Assembly: GCA_017432285.1 (NCBI GenBank)
Contig: JAFRJM010000042.1
Location: forward strand, 62,001-126,000
Source: Oscillospiraceae bacterium
Lineage (GTDB): Bacteria; Bacillota; Clostridia; Oscillospirales; Ruminococcaceae
Direction of reading: 5' to 3'
DNA length: 64,000 nt
The notes beneath the pieces are model-generated. The model was not told where the DNA came from, searched no databases, and was given only the letters and a program-made list of their open reading frames with translations. Shown here piece by piece: positions 33,629-42,200 of the stretch. Position numbers and translations under genes: made by a program. Each line of letters opens with the position of its first letter. The stretch's first letter is position 1.

Positions 33629-34675
33629 TTACTGTTTAAGTTCGTTCTGGATATATTCAAGCTCCAGCAGTTTTTTCTTGACGCCCTCAACATCGAGTCT
33701 CAATGTGTTGTTACTGTTGAATTCGTCTATCTCAGGCTTCTTGACCTGACCGTTCGTGAAATAATTGTCATAATTAAGATCCCTGTTATCCGCGCTGACT
33801 CTGAAGAAGTCTCCAAGATCTTCCGCTCTTAGGCATTCCTCCTTAGTAAGGAGCGTTTCATACATCTTCTCACCGTGACGGATTCCGATTATCTTGATCT
33901 CTGCATTAGGATCAAACAACTGTCTTACAGCTTCTGCAAGATCTCCTATGGTGCTTGCGGGAGCTTTCTGAACAAATATGTCTCCGGGAGAGGCGTTGGC
34001 GAAAGCATAGAGCACAAGGTCTACTGCTTCCTCAAGGCTCATTATGAAGCGGGTCATTGTCGGATCTGTAACAGTGAGCGGCAGTCCCTGACGGATACGG
34101 TCTATAAACAGAGGAATGACAGAGCCTCTTGAACACATAACATTTCCGTATCTGGTGCAAGCAATAACAGTTTTCCCGGCATTCCTGCTGTCAGCCATGA
34201 TGACCTTTTCCATCATTGCTTTGCTGGTTCCCATTGCGTTAATCGGATATGCAGCTTTGTCTGTGGAAAGACAGATAACCCTGGAAACACCTGCCTCTAT
34301 AGCTGCCTGAAGAACGTTCTCTGTTCCAAGCACATTAGTCTTCACAGCTTCAACGGGGAAAAACTCACAGGAAGGAACCTGCTTCAGCGCTGCAGCATGG
34401 AATATATAATCCACGCCTCTTACTGCCGGTTTTACAGAAGCAGGATCGCGGACATCTCCAATATAGAATTTTACTTTTGAAGCCTGTTCAGGATAACTCT
34501 CCTGAAGCAGATGCCTCATATCATCCTGCTTTTTCTCATCTCTGGAAAAAACTCTGATCTCAGCAATATCCGTTTTGATGAATCTCTTAAGAACAGCGTT
34601 TCCGAAAGAACCGGTACCTCCGGTGATAAGCAGTGTCTTTCCTTCAAAGCTCTTTTCAATCTCTTTATAATCCAT
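33629..34675 (-). CDS. UDP-N-acetylglucosamine 4,6-dehydratase-like, CapE/FnlA type
   Basis: A 348-residue extended SDR. The N-terminus TLLITGGTGSFGNAVLKRF binds the dinucleotide, GDVRD follows, and the active site is STDKAAYPINAMGTSKAMMEKV. The catalytic position usually held by Tyr in YxxxK is Met (AMGTSK), which is the known pattern of CapE-type 4,6-dehydratase/5-epimerases that begin UDP-L-FucNAc synthesis for capsule or LPS. C-terminal VRHGEK-type motif GIRHGEKMYETLL is conserved. It stands alone: no other capsule gene is adjacent, and the next gene upstream is the unknown partner of the EndoU protein. Confidence 0.88.
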   Translation of the reverse strand: MDYKEIEKSFEGKTLLITGGTGSFGNAVLKRFIKTDIAEIRVFSRDEKKQDDMRHLLQESYPEQASKVKFYIGDVRDPASVKPAVRGVDYIFHAAALKQVPSCEFFPVEAVKTNVLGTENVLQAAIEAGVSRVICLSTDKAAYPINAMGTSKAMMEKVIMADSRNAGKTVIACTRYGNVMCSRGSVIPLFIDRIRQGLPLTVTDPTMTRFIMSLEEAVDLVLYAFANASPGDIFVQKAPASTIGDLAEAVRQLFDPNAEIKIIGIRHGEKMYETLLTKEECLRAEDLGDFFRVSADNRDLNYDNYFTNGQVKKPEIDEFNSNNTLRLDVEGVKKKLLELEYIQNELKQ

Positions 34676-34744
34676 TGACCGATCTACCTCGTAATCACAA
34701 GTGCATTTAATATATCACAACATCCGGAACAATTGAAGTATATG

Positions 34745-35332
34745 TCATTCAGAAACATAGGAGATGGATACAGAGCACTTGTTCTTCTCCCACCCCGCCC
34801 GTCTCAGCGCATCTGTGAGCGACTTGCGGATCTCATTCGCTCTGCCGTTCAATTCTATTTCTTTCAGAGCTTCTGCGCTCTCTACCAGCAGGACGCATTC
34901 CAGCACCTCACTGTGGTCTGCTGTCAGCCCGACATACTGCGCCTTACAGATCTCAGGGTATTTATCTTTTGTATCCCAGAGGACCTTGAGAAGAGTATTC
35001 TCTTCCTGATCTTCTTTTCTAACCTTCTCTGTTTCTTTTACCCATGCAAGGATCAATTCCTGAAACTCATCCATGGTAACAGTACAGTCATCTTCTTCCG
35101 CAAAAGTGTCTCTAATAATTACGGTATCTCCATCGTGATACAGTTCGTATCTGTTCCCGGAGAACTCATAGACATCACCGTCCATGACGGCACGGATCTC
35201 GCCGGCAAATGACTCCACTTCTGTCGCTATCAGGTTGGATAAGGCCTCATATCCTACCGGTAATACCGGAACGACTTTGACTTTGATTCTTTTGGGACTT
35301 CTGAGTTCAACAGTACGAAATGAATATTCCAT
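34745..35332 (-). CDS. Unknown protein, putative immunity protein of the EndoU toxin
   Basis: A 195-residue cytosolic protein that I do not recognise. Residues 1-105 look like a beta-rich N-terminal domain (YSFRTVELRSPKRIKVKVVPV, then YELYHDGDTVIIRD), the remainder is mixed and acidic with a helical tail. No signal peptide or membrane segment is seen. Its ATG follows the EndoU stop by one base with AAGGGGA inside the end of that gene, so the two are translationally coupled. Being cytosolic, downstream and coupled to an exported RNase domain fits an immunity protein that protects the producer; this is inference from organisation. Confidence 0.6.
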   Translation of the reverse strand: MEYSFRTVELRSPKRIKVKVVPVLPVGYEALSNLIATEVESFAGEIRAVMDGDVYEFSGNRYELYHDGDTVIIRDTFAEEDDCTVTMDEFQELILAWVKETEKVRKEDQEENTLLKVLWDTKDKYPEICKAQYVGLTADHSEVLECVLLVESAEALKEIELNGRANEIRKSLTDALRRAGWEKNKCSVSISYVSE

Positions 35333-35333
35333 A

Positions 35334-36005
35334 TTAATCCCCTTCCTTAACCGGATATGCTGTAGTGATTATGCCCTTTTTAGTCAGCGCCATATCAATT
35401 TCCATTCCATCGTTTGTCAGACCTGCATAAAGACTGTCGTCGATCTGGACCCTGTTTTCATATGCCTCGTTTATAGCATCTATTACATCCTGAGGCGACC
35501 ATGTGTCCGGAAAAAATGTCGAATACCCTTTGTTTCCCGATTTGTTCACTCCGTTCACACGTACTTTTGCAGTATATACACCAAAACTATCAGGTTCACT
35601 CTCCGTACCTGCAATGATCTCACCAGGGCTTCCCACGATGCCATTATAATGATATCCTGTAGCCTTTCCGCTGTCGTTTATCGTACCGAGGAAAATATGC
35701 TCTATCGTGGAATCGCGAAAATGCTCAGTGTTCTCAAGATCTTCTAGATCCGCTATCGTGTACTGTGTATGTTCAAGCTCGTTTTTCTGGTCAATATCAT
35801 TCGGCAGAATCTCTACAGGCTGAGTTTCCGGTCTGTTATCTGTATTGCTGCCCGGATCGATCTGTACCTGACCGTAGTTATTGCTGTCCGGGACCTCGAT
35901 CACCTCATGGCTGTCAGGTTCCAGAAAATTCAAAGGGAACAGCAGATATACAGCTGCCGCTACAACAAGGAGCACTAAGATAGATAATACTCTCTGAAAT
36001 TTCAT
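35334..36005 (-). CDS. Exported EndoU-type RNase domain protein
   Basis: A 223-residue protein. Residues 1-28 form an uncleaved-type or signal hydrophobic segment (VLSILVLLVVAAAVYLLFP) with a disordered linker to about 80. The domain holds EHIFLG with His 103, GYHY with His 119, NKSGNKGYSTFFP with Lys 155/159, and the final TTAYP (Thr 215, Tyr 217). The 16-residue His-His spacing, the downstream Lys and the T-x-Y pair match the EndoU RNase active site of XendoU and of bacterial polymorphic toxins. I therefore predict a metal-independent endoribonuclease released or displayed outside the cell. ATG 36005 has GAGAGG upstream. The partner gene is coupled downstream. Confidence 0.8.
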   Translation of the reverse strand: MKFQRVLSILVLLVVAAAVYLLFPLNFLEPDSHEVIEVPDSNNYGQVQIDPGSNTDNRPETQPVEILPNDIDQKNELEHTQYTIADLEDLENTEHFRDSTIEHIFLGTINDSGKATGYHYNGIVGSPGEIIAGTESEPDSFGVYTAKVRVNGVNKSGNKGYSTFFPDTWSPQDVIDAINEAYENRVQIDDSLYAGLTNDGMEIDMALTKKGIITTAYPVKEGD

Positions 36006-36065
36006 TTTACGCCTCTCAGTATTGTTCACTCCATCATTTTCCCATGCTTAGATGAAATTCGCAAT

Positions 36066-36113
36066 GCAAAAAATGTAAACGGACTCAAAGATTTTTCTGT
36101 CTTTAAGTCCGTT
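36066..36113 (-). terminator. Terminator of the amino-acid importer operon
   Basis: On the minus strand AACGGACTTAAAGA and TCTTTGAGTCCGTT form a long stem, followed by TACATTTTTTG. It ends the importer operon before the EndoU gene. Confidence 0.8.
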
Positions 36114-36118
36114 ATTTG

Positions 36119-36913
36119 TTATGAGAGTAAGACCGAATCCGTTTCTTCTTCAATACCGGCCACTTCAGAGAATTTCTTAAGAAGCTCTTCTCTCGTTATA
36201 GCTCTTTTTTCATCTCCGGATATATCCAAAATGATCTTTCCTTCATTCATCATGATCAGCCTGTTACCGTATCTGATGGCATCCGACATATTATGTGTAA
36301 TCATCATGCACGTAAGATTGTTCTTTTTAACAAGCTCATCTGAGATCTCAAGCACCTTGACTGCAGTCGCAGGGTCAAGAGCAGCTGTATGTTCATCCAG
36401 GAGCAGTAACTTAGGCGCTTTCAGAGTGGACATAAGAAGCGTAACTGCCTGTCTCTGTCCTCCTGACAGTGTCGAAACAGAAGTTTCCATTCTTTCTTCA
36501 AGTCCTAATCCAAGAGATCTGAGCTGCTCACGGAAATACTCCCTCTCCTCTTTGGTGACACCCCATCCGAGCCCCCTCCTGGTGCCTCTTCTGTATGCCA
36601 GCGCTAGGTTTTCTTCAAGCTGCATGTCCGGTGATGTTCCCATTGCGGGGTCCTGAAATACCCTTCCGATGAATGCAGCTCTTTTATAATCTGGTAATGC
36701 GGTCACATCGTTCCCGTCAAGTATTATCTTTCCTTCATCGATAGGCCATGTACCTGCAATGGCATTAAGCAATGTGGATTTGCCTGCTCCGTTGCCGCCT
36801 ATCACAGTAACGAACTCTCCTGGTTCAAGATGAAGGTTCAGATCCACAAGAGCCTTTTTCTCATTTACCGTTCCCGGGACGAAAGTCTTATACACATGTT
36901 CTACTCTAAGCAT
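36119..36913 (-). CDS. ABC transporter ATPase of a TrpXYZ-type importer
   Basis: A 264-residue ATPase. Walker A GGNGAGKSTLLNAIAG, signature LSGGQRQAVTLLMS, Walker B LLLLDEHTAALDP and switch His (MITHNMS) are all present. The DEHTAALDP form is characteristic of the tryptophan/tyrosine-type ATPases accompanying DUF534-type binding proteins. ATG 36913 has AAAGGAGG upstream. It overlaps the permease stop by 8 bases. It energises uptake of an aromatic amino acid, probably tyrosine (see the leader peptide). Confidence 0.88.
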   Translation of the reverse strand: MLRVEHVYKTFVPGTVNEKKALVDLNLHLEPGEFVTVIGGNGAGKSTLLNAIAGTWPIDEGKIILDGNDVTALPDYKRAAFIGRVFQDPAMGTSPDMQLEENLALAYRRGTRRGLGWGVTKEEREYFREQLRSLGLGLEERMETSVSTLSGGQRQAVTLLMSTLKAPKLLLLDEHTAALDPATAVKVLEISDELVKKNNLTCMMITHNMSDAIRYGNRLIMMNEGKIILDISGDEKRAITREELLKKFSEVAGIEEETDSVLLS

Positions 36914-37922
36914 TGTTCTTTCCTCCTTTGCGGAACTTTGCAAACGAAGACGTTCTCTGTTCCTTGATATACGGTATAGCGAGGAAAACAGCGACGATCA
37001 CTGCGGTGAACAGTTTAAGGTCATTGGTATTGAGACGCAGCCATAGGACAAGTATGACGACGCTGTAGTAGACGATACCACCCAGTATGACACATGCCAG
37101 TCTGAACGAGAAATTGGGTCTGTTGTGGGATAAGACTTCAGTAAGCGCATCACCTATGATAACTGCAGCGAGTCCAATAACACTGGCGCCTCTGCCCATA
37201 TTGATATCTGCAAAACCTTGATACTGTGCGACCAGACCGCCTGCAAAAGCGACAATCCCATTGGACAATGCGAATCCTATAAGCTTCATGTGGTCGATGT
37301 CGATGCCCTGCGCACGGCTCATAACAGGATTGTTACCGGTAGCACGAATAGCACTTCCCTGCTCCGTGCCGAAATACCAGTAAAGCACAGCAATCAGAAC
37401 CGCAGAGATCAAAGCTCCGAAAAGAATAGCTTTCGGAATGAATCTGCCTGAGACTACAAGATCATACTTGTCCACGCTTACAGCGACATTTGCTGCCATG
37501 TCCATGATATGAAGGTTAACTGAATACAGAGCCAGCTGTGTCAGGATACTGGCTAATATTGCAGGAATGCCCAGATAACAATGAAGAAGACCTGTGCATA
37601 GACCGCAGAGCACTCCGGCTAAAGCTGATATAACAAGTGCAAATCCCGCAGGATATGAAGTCCCTTGTACGACATTGATCCCCAAAGTATTGAGCAAAGC
37701 TGATGCGAAAGGAGATACACCGTTTGTGATCATCATCGCAGAAACAGCTCCGCCGGTAGCAAAGGAGCCCTCAACTGTAAGATCAGATACTTTCAGAAGT
37801 CTGAATGTGATATACACTCCGATCGCCATGATACCCCAGAGGATCCCTTGCGCGATTCCTCCGGGGATGTTTTTCAGCAGTTTTATTGGGTCTAATAAAG
37901 AGAAATAATCAATAAAATTCAT
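36906..37922 (-). CDS. ABC transporter permease, TrpY-like
   Basis: A 338-residue membrane protein with about eight to nine hydrophobic segments. The run QGILWGIMAIGVYITFRLL followed by DLTVEGSFATGGAV is typical of the permease family (BPD_transp_2) that accompanies TrpX-type binding proteins, related to branched-chain amino acid permeases. It lies between the binding lipoprotein and the ATPase, all in one direction. Only one permease gene is present, so it should form a homodimer. Confidence 0.88.
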   Translation of the reverse strand: MNFIDYFSLLDPIKLLKNIPGGIAQGILWGIMAIGVYITFRLLKVSDLTVEGSFATGGAVSAMMITNGVSPFASALLNTLGINVVQGTSYPAGFALVISALAGVLCGLCTGLLHCYLGIPAILASILTQLALYSVNLHIMDMAANVAVSVDKYDLVVSGRFIPKAILFGALISAVLIAVLYWYFGTEQGSAIRATGNNPVMSRAQGIDIDHMKLIGFALSNGIVAFAGGLVAQYQGFADINMGRGASVIGLAAVIIGDALTEVLSHNRPNFSFRLACVILGGIVYYSVVILVLWLRLNTNDLKLFTAVIVAVFLAIPYIKEQRTSSFAKFRKGGKNNA

Positions 37923-37950
37923 TACATATAATCCTGATCAAGTTTGATTA

Positions 37951-38910
37951 TTATTCATCCATGTTCAAGGCTTCATAATCAGATCCAAATGTCAATCCGT
38001 ATACTTCCGCCAAAACCTGGTTGAATTCATGCTTTGTCTCTGGAGCATATTCGACCTGCAATGTCTTTATATCCTGTCCTTCAACGAGCACTTTGTAAGC
38101 CATGAGGCCTGTCTGATATCCGAGATCATAGTAGCTGATAGATAAAGTCGCGACTCCGCATCCTTTGCAAAGATTCTCCTCTCCGCAGATGATAGGTGTC
38201 TTTGAATTCAATGCCACGTTATTGATCGTTTCTGCACAGTTTGCAGCCGTATTGTCTGTAGGAATATACAGAACATCACATTCATCGCATGCAGCCTGTG
38301 TAACAGCAGAAATGTCGTTTGTATCAGTAAATGCAAATTCCACTGCTGTCAGTCCAAGGTCTGTGAGATACTGAGAAACCATCTTGACCTGATACTTTGA
38401 GTTCGCCTCTCCGGAACAAAAAAGGATGCCGACTTTCTTTGCCTGAGGGAATATATCCTTCACCATTTTGGCCTGCTCATCCAACGGTGCCAGATCTGAA
38501 GTTCCTGACACGTTCCTTCCTGATGCACCGGAAAAGTCATCAATTCCAAGTGCAGCGCCGTATTCCGTAACAGAAGTTCCTAAAATCGGGATCTTGTCTG
38601 TTGCGTTGGCACAGGCATTGACTGCCGGTGTGGCATTGGCCATGATCAGGTCGACCTGATCGTTAACAAACCCATTTGCTATAGTAGAGCAGTTCGCCTG
38701 CTCGCCAGAAGCATTTTTAACGTCAAAAACTACTTTGTCTCCAAGTTTATCTTTCAGAGCATCCTGAAACCCTTCAGTTGCAGCATCCAATGCAGGGTGA
38801 GGTGCGAACTGAAGGACTCCTACACGGAAAGAGTCAGATTTTTTGCCCCCGCAACTCACAAGCGAAAAGCAAAGAGATAACAACAATAAAAATGCAAATA
38901 CCTTTTTCAT
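37951..38910 (-). CDS. ABC transporter substrate-binding lipoprotein, TrpX/DUF534 family
   Basis: A 319-residue solute-binding lipoprotein. The signal MKKVFAFLLLLSLCFSLVSC ends at the lipobox LVSC. Family features are FRVGVLQFAPHPALDAATEGF, IMANATPAVNACA, and SDLAPLDEQAKMVKDIFPQAKKVGIL (the last matches the SD...I...P region common in this family). Characterised members bind tryptophan or tyrosine. It starts at 38910 with TAGGAGAAAG upstream, 16 bases after the attenuator terminator. The leader peptide supports an aromatic amino acid, most likely tyrosine, as cargo. Confidence 0.9.
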   Translation of the reverse strand: MKKVFAFLLLLSLCFSLVSCGGKKSDSFRVGVLQFAPHPALDAATEGFQDALKDKLGDKVVFDVKNASGEQANCSTIANGFVNDQVDLIMANATPAVNACANATDKIPILGTSVTEYGAALGIDDFSGASGRNVSGTSDLAPLDEQAKMVKDIFPQAKKVGILFCSGEANSKYQVKMVSQYLTDLGLTAVEFAFTDTNDISAVTQAACDECDVLYIPTDNTAANCAETINNVALNSKTPIICGEENLCKGCGVATLSISYYDLGYQTGLMAYKVLVEGQDIKTLQVEYAPETKHEFNQVLAEVYGLTFGSDYEALNMDE

Positions 38911-38925
38911 GAATCTTTCTCCTAA

Positions 38926-38967
38926 ACAAAAATAAAGAGCGACTATACCAGCCGGTAAAAGTCGCTC
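38926..38967 (-). terminator. Attenuator terminator before the importer operon
   Basis: GAGCGACT (38967-38960) pairs with AGTCGCTC (38944-38937), followed by TTTATTTTTG. The 5' arm plus TTTACCGGC (38966-38951) can instead pair with GCCGG-GA-TAAAA-AG-CGCT (39001-38984) as an anti-terminator. A separate pair, CAGCGCT (39051-39045) and AGCGCTG (38989-38983), excludes the anti-terminator. This is the classical three-way arrangement of a leader-peptide attenuator. Confidence 0.85.
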
Positions 38968-39005
38968 ATAGTTACAGTTAAACAGCGCTTTTTATCCCGG
39001 CAATC

Positions 39006-39086
39006 CTATTTCAAAGCATAAAAACGATAGCCCGCGTAATATCGAGCGCTGCAATAGATGTTCTTGACATCGATCTTCACAGCCAT
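39006..39086 (-). CDS. Tyrosine-rich leader peptide (26 residues)
   Basis: ATG at 39086 follows AGGAGGAACG. The peptide has Tyr at positions 11, 16, 17, 20 and 23 and Phe at 22 (IYCSARYYAGYRFY), then TAG. It is too short and too biased for a normal protein and lies just before the attenuator, between promoter 39124-39152 and the terminator. When Tyr-tRNA is scarce a ribosome should stall near codons 11-17 over codons 12-14, which form the 5' arm of the blocking hairpin, so the anti-terminator forms and the importer is expressed. The model follows from visible pairing and the known logic of the trp and phe attenuators. Confidence 0.88.
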   Translation of the reverse strand: MAVKIDVKNIYCSARYYAGYRFYALK

Positions 39087-39123
39087 CGTTCCTCCTGCTG
39101 AACTAAAAGATTGCTTGTTTCGT

Positions 39124-39152
39124 AGTTTAAAGCTTTTAAGCGCTAAAGTCAA
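39124..39152 (-). promoter_or_regulatory. Promoter of the tyrosine attenuator/importer operon
   Basis: TTGACT (39152-39147) and TAAACT (39129-39124) on the minus strand with a 17-base spacer, 38 bases before the leader ATG. No T-box sequence was seen in the leader. Confidence 0.7.
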
Positions 39153-39210
39153 TTGGAGAAATCACGAAAATTATATCTATTCCTGAAATATATTGTGCAT
39201 AATGCCCATT

Positions 39211-42200
39211 TTATTCTACGGATTTAAGTGATTCGATCATTTCGACCTGCCTAAGAGGCTTTTTCGTCATAAGTAAAACGATATATGAAAATACAAGGGT
39301 GATAGCAAAAGCATACAAAAAGCTCAAAGCTTTAATGTTCTGCCCAAATTTGATCATATCCATATTTATCACATTCATTATGAAGTGATGCTCAACAACA
39401 CCTAGAGGAAGTCCTGCAATCGCCCCTATAACAGTCAGCAGAAAGATCTCTTTGAACAGGTAAGACTCAACCTCGTAATTCCTGAATCCGAGGACTTTCA
39501 GTGTAGCTATCTCCCTTATACGTTCACTGATATTTACCTGCGTAAGGTTCATCAAGACTACAAACGCAAGAGCCCCTGCTGTGATGATAACGACGAGGAT
39601 AATGAGATCCAACGCACGTATCATGGTGTTGAACTGTTCTATGACATTAGAGAAGTCGGTGATGCTTTCATATCCTTCGTAATCTTTTACCAGTTCCGCC
39701 ATATCTTCAGCATCAGCTGTAGACTTGACCGCCACAAAATTAGCATGGAACGGTTCATCAAAGACAGAATCATAGTAGTCAGAAGAGATATACAGATAAT
39801 GCTGGAAATACATCTCAACGACTTCTGCGACCTTGACCTGAGCTTTTATCCCGTTTCTTGATTCGATGGTTATCGTATCGCCCTTATGTATACCGTTCGT
39901 CTGTGCGAACTTTTCAGTGATCAATGCTCCTGAATTGCTAAGTCTTACAGGAGTTGTGCAGTCAAGTTCTCTAAGGTGCAAAATGTCGTTTCCGTCTCTT
40001 GCATCCATTACCTGAACTGTGATCACTTCTTCTTCGCCATCCAGATACACTTTGGACGAATAGCTCATGACCGGAGCAACATACTCGTTTCTGAGGTCCG
40101 AATCCAAAGCATCGACGATATCTGGGAGCGCACGGTCGTTATCAAGATTGACAACAAAGTTATAGTTGTAGAGCTCTCCGAACTGTATAGCGACAACGTC
40201 CTTTATCGAATCCTTGATTCCCCACCCTACAACCAGCAGAGCAGTACACCCGGCAACACCGATCACAGTCATAAAGAACCTTACTTTATACCTGATAAGG
40301 TTTCTAGCTGTGATCTTTCCGGTAAATGACAGACGGCGCCAAATAAACGGTATCTTCTCCAAAAATACTTTTCTTGCATTTTTAGGTGCCTTCGGTCTCA
40401 TTAACTGGCTCGGAGGTTCTCTTAATGTTTTACCGGCTACTAGTGCAGTGACACAGGCAATCAGAACCATAAAAGCGCCATAGCATATGCCAAGGTTCTG
40501 CAGCGGAACCTGCATTACTATCTGCGGCAGGTCATACATGAGTCTCCATGTGTTATAGATGACCGTCGGGAAGATAGCCATGCCAAAAACTATCCCGAAT
40601 GTACTTCCTATCACACATGCCAGCAAAGCGTAAAGTACATATTTCCATGTGACAGCTATTTTGGAAAAGCCAAGCGCTCTGAATATACCGATCTGTCCGC
40701 GCTGCTCATCAATGAGCCGTGTCATAGTTGTCATACACACAAGAGCAGCAACAAGGTAGAACAGGACCGGAAGAGCAATTCCTATAGCTCCCATCTGCTT
40801 AGCGTTATTGGAGAAAAGATACGATGTATAGTGGCTGTCTCTGTCCAGAAGCATCCAGGATGCATCCGGAAGTTCAGCAAGGTCCTGATATGCCTTTCTT
40901 ATCTCGCTCTCTGCTTTTTCTATCTGTTCATTGAAGTTGAGCAACTGCTCCTGGTACTCTTTTACTCCTGCTTCATATTGTGCTTTCCCTGCGTTGATCT
41001 GACGCTGAGTGCTGGCTATCTCCGCACTGGCTTCATTGATAGTCTGCTGCGCGAGATCTATTTCGGCCTTCATAGCTTCCCATGCCAGCCTGTCCTGGGC
41101 AAGTTTTGTCATATCGCGGTATGTGGCCTCAACAGAACCGCCGTATTTGGCATCAATCGACTCCATCGTTTCCTGCGGGGATGCAGCCGACTGGGTTTCC
41201 TGTAATTCCCTATATCCGGCAACCAATCTCTCATTTACAGCAATCTGCTGCTCTTCATTTGTGATCTGAAGATTGACTTCATTAAGTTCTGCTCTTGCGG
41301 CTTCCCTCTCAGCATCTGTCTTATCCGGATCGCCGATAATGCCCTCCAGTTCAGTTCTTCTGGGATACAGCGAATTATACAGCAGGTCTCTTCGTGCCGC
41401 TGTGTCAGCCTGTACTTCCTGTATCCTTGGCTCATACACGTCAGTGGCTGTACCGTTCTGCATCGACTTCAAAGCAGTGTACGTCCCATAATCTGTGAGT
41501 AATTCAGAATAGATCTGCTCGAAGCTTCTTCCACCATTCTGCGCGACTATAGCATTTACTCTTGCCTCTACGTCTCCGTACTGGCTGTTGTACTGATTCT
41601 GCAGAGAAGCGAGCCTTGTCCTGGTCCTTCCCAATACTATGTTCAGAGAGTCAAGCTGTGCCTGATTCGCGATTATCTGGATATTAGCGTCCTCCAGCTG
41701 CTGCTTGGCATCATCCAGTTTAGCCTGGCCTTCTTGCCTCTTTTCGTCAAGCGTAGCTTCATTTTTCTGTATCTCTTCTGTATATTCGTCCACCAGTTTC
41801 TGCTTGAGTTCTTTCTCCTGCTTAGTGGCGAACACCTTGAGATCTGCCTTCTGTTCCTCTATAAGATTTTTATATTCACTGCTGAATCCGTTGTACTGTT
41901 CCGTACCACTGAAAGTGATGTATACCGTAGTGTAGTACTCTCTCAAAAACGAAGACGGTATCGTATAAAGCACCAGCTCAAGTTCCATATTTTTAAGCGT
42001 GCTTGTTCCTAAAGCCTTTGACATATATGCCGGTGATTCGGCTATTCCAACGACCTCTACCTCTTTCTTTTTGAGGTATTTTGTAACGTCATCGTCATCA
42101 AGGTACAGTGTAAGCTTATCGCCTATCTGGTACCCACCGCCTCCCATGTTGTTGTTAAGCACTATAACCTCTGATGAATTGTCAGGCATTCTTCCTTCAA

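Noticed and set aside
34745-36005. A type II toxin-antitoxin pair
   Set aside because: The first protein has an export-type N-terminus and an EndoU signature, unlike cytosolic type II toxins; an exported toxin with immunity protein fits better.
38911-39160. A T-box riboswitch in front of the importer
   Set aside because: The T-box sequence (AGGGTGGNACCGCG-like) is absent; the leader-peptide and attenuator explain the region.
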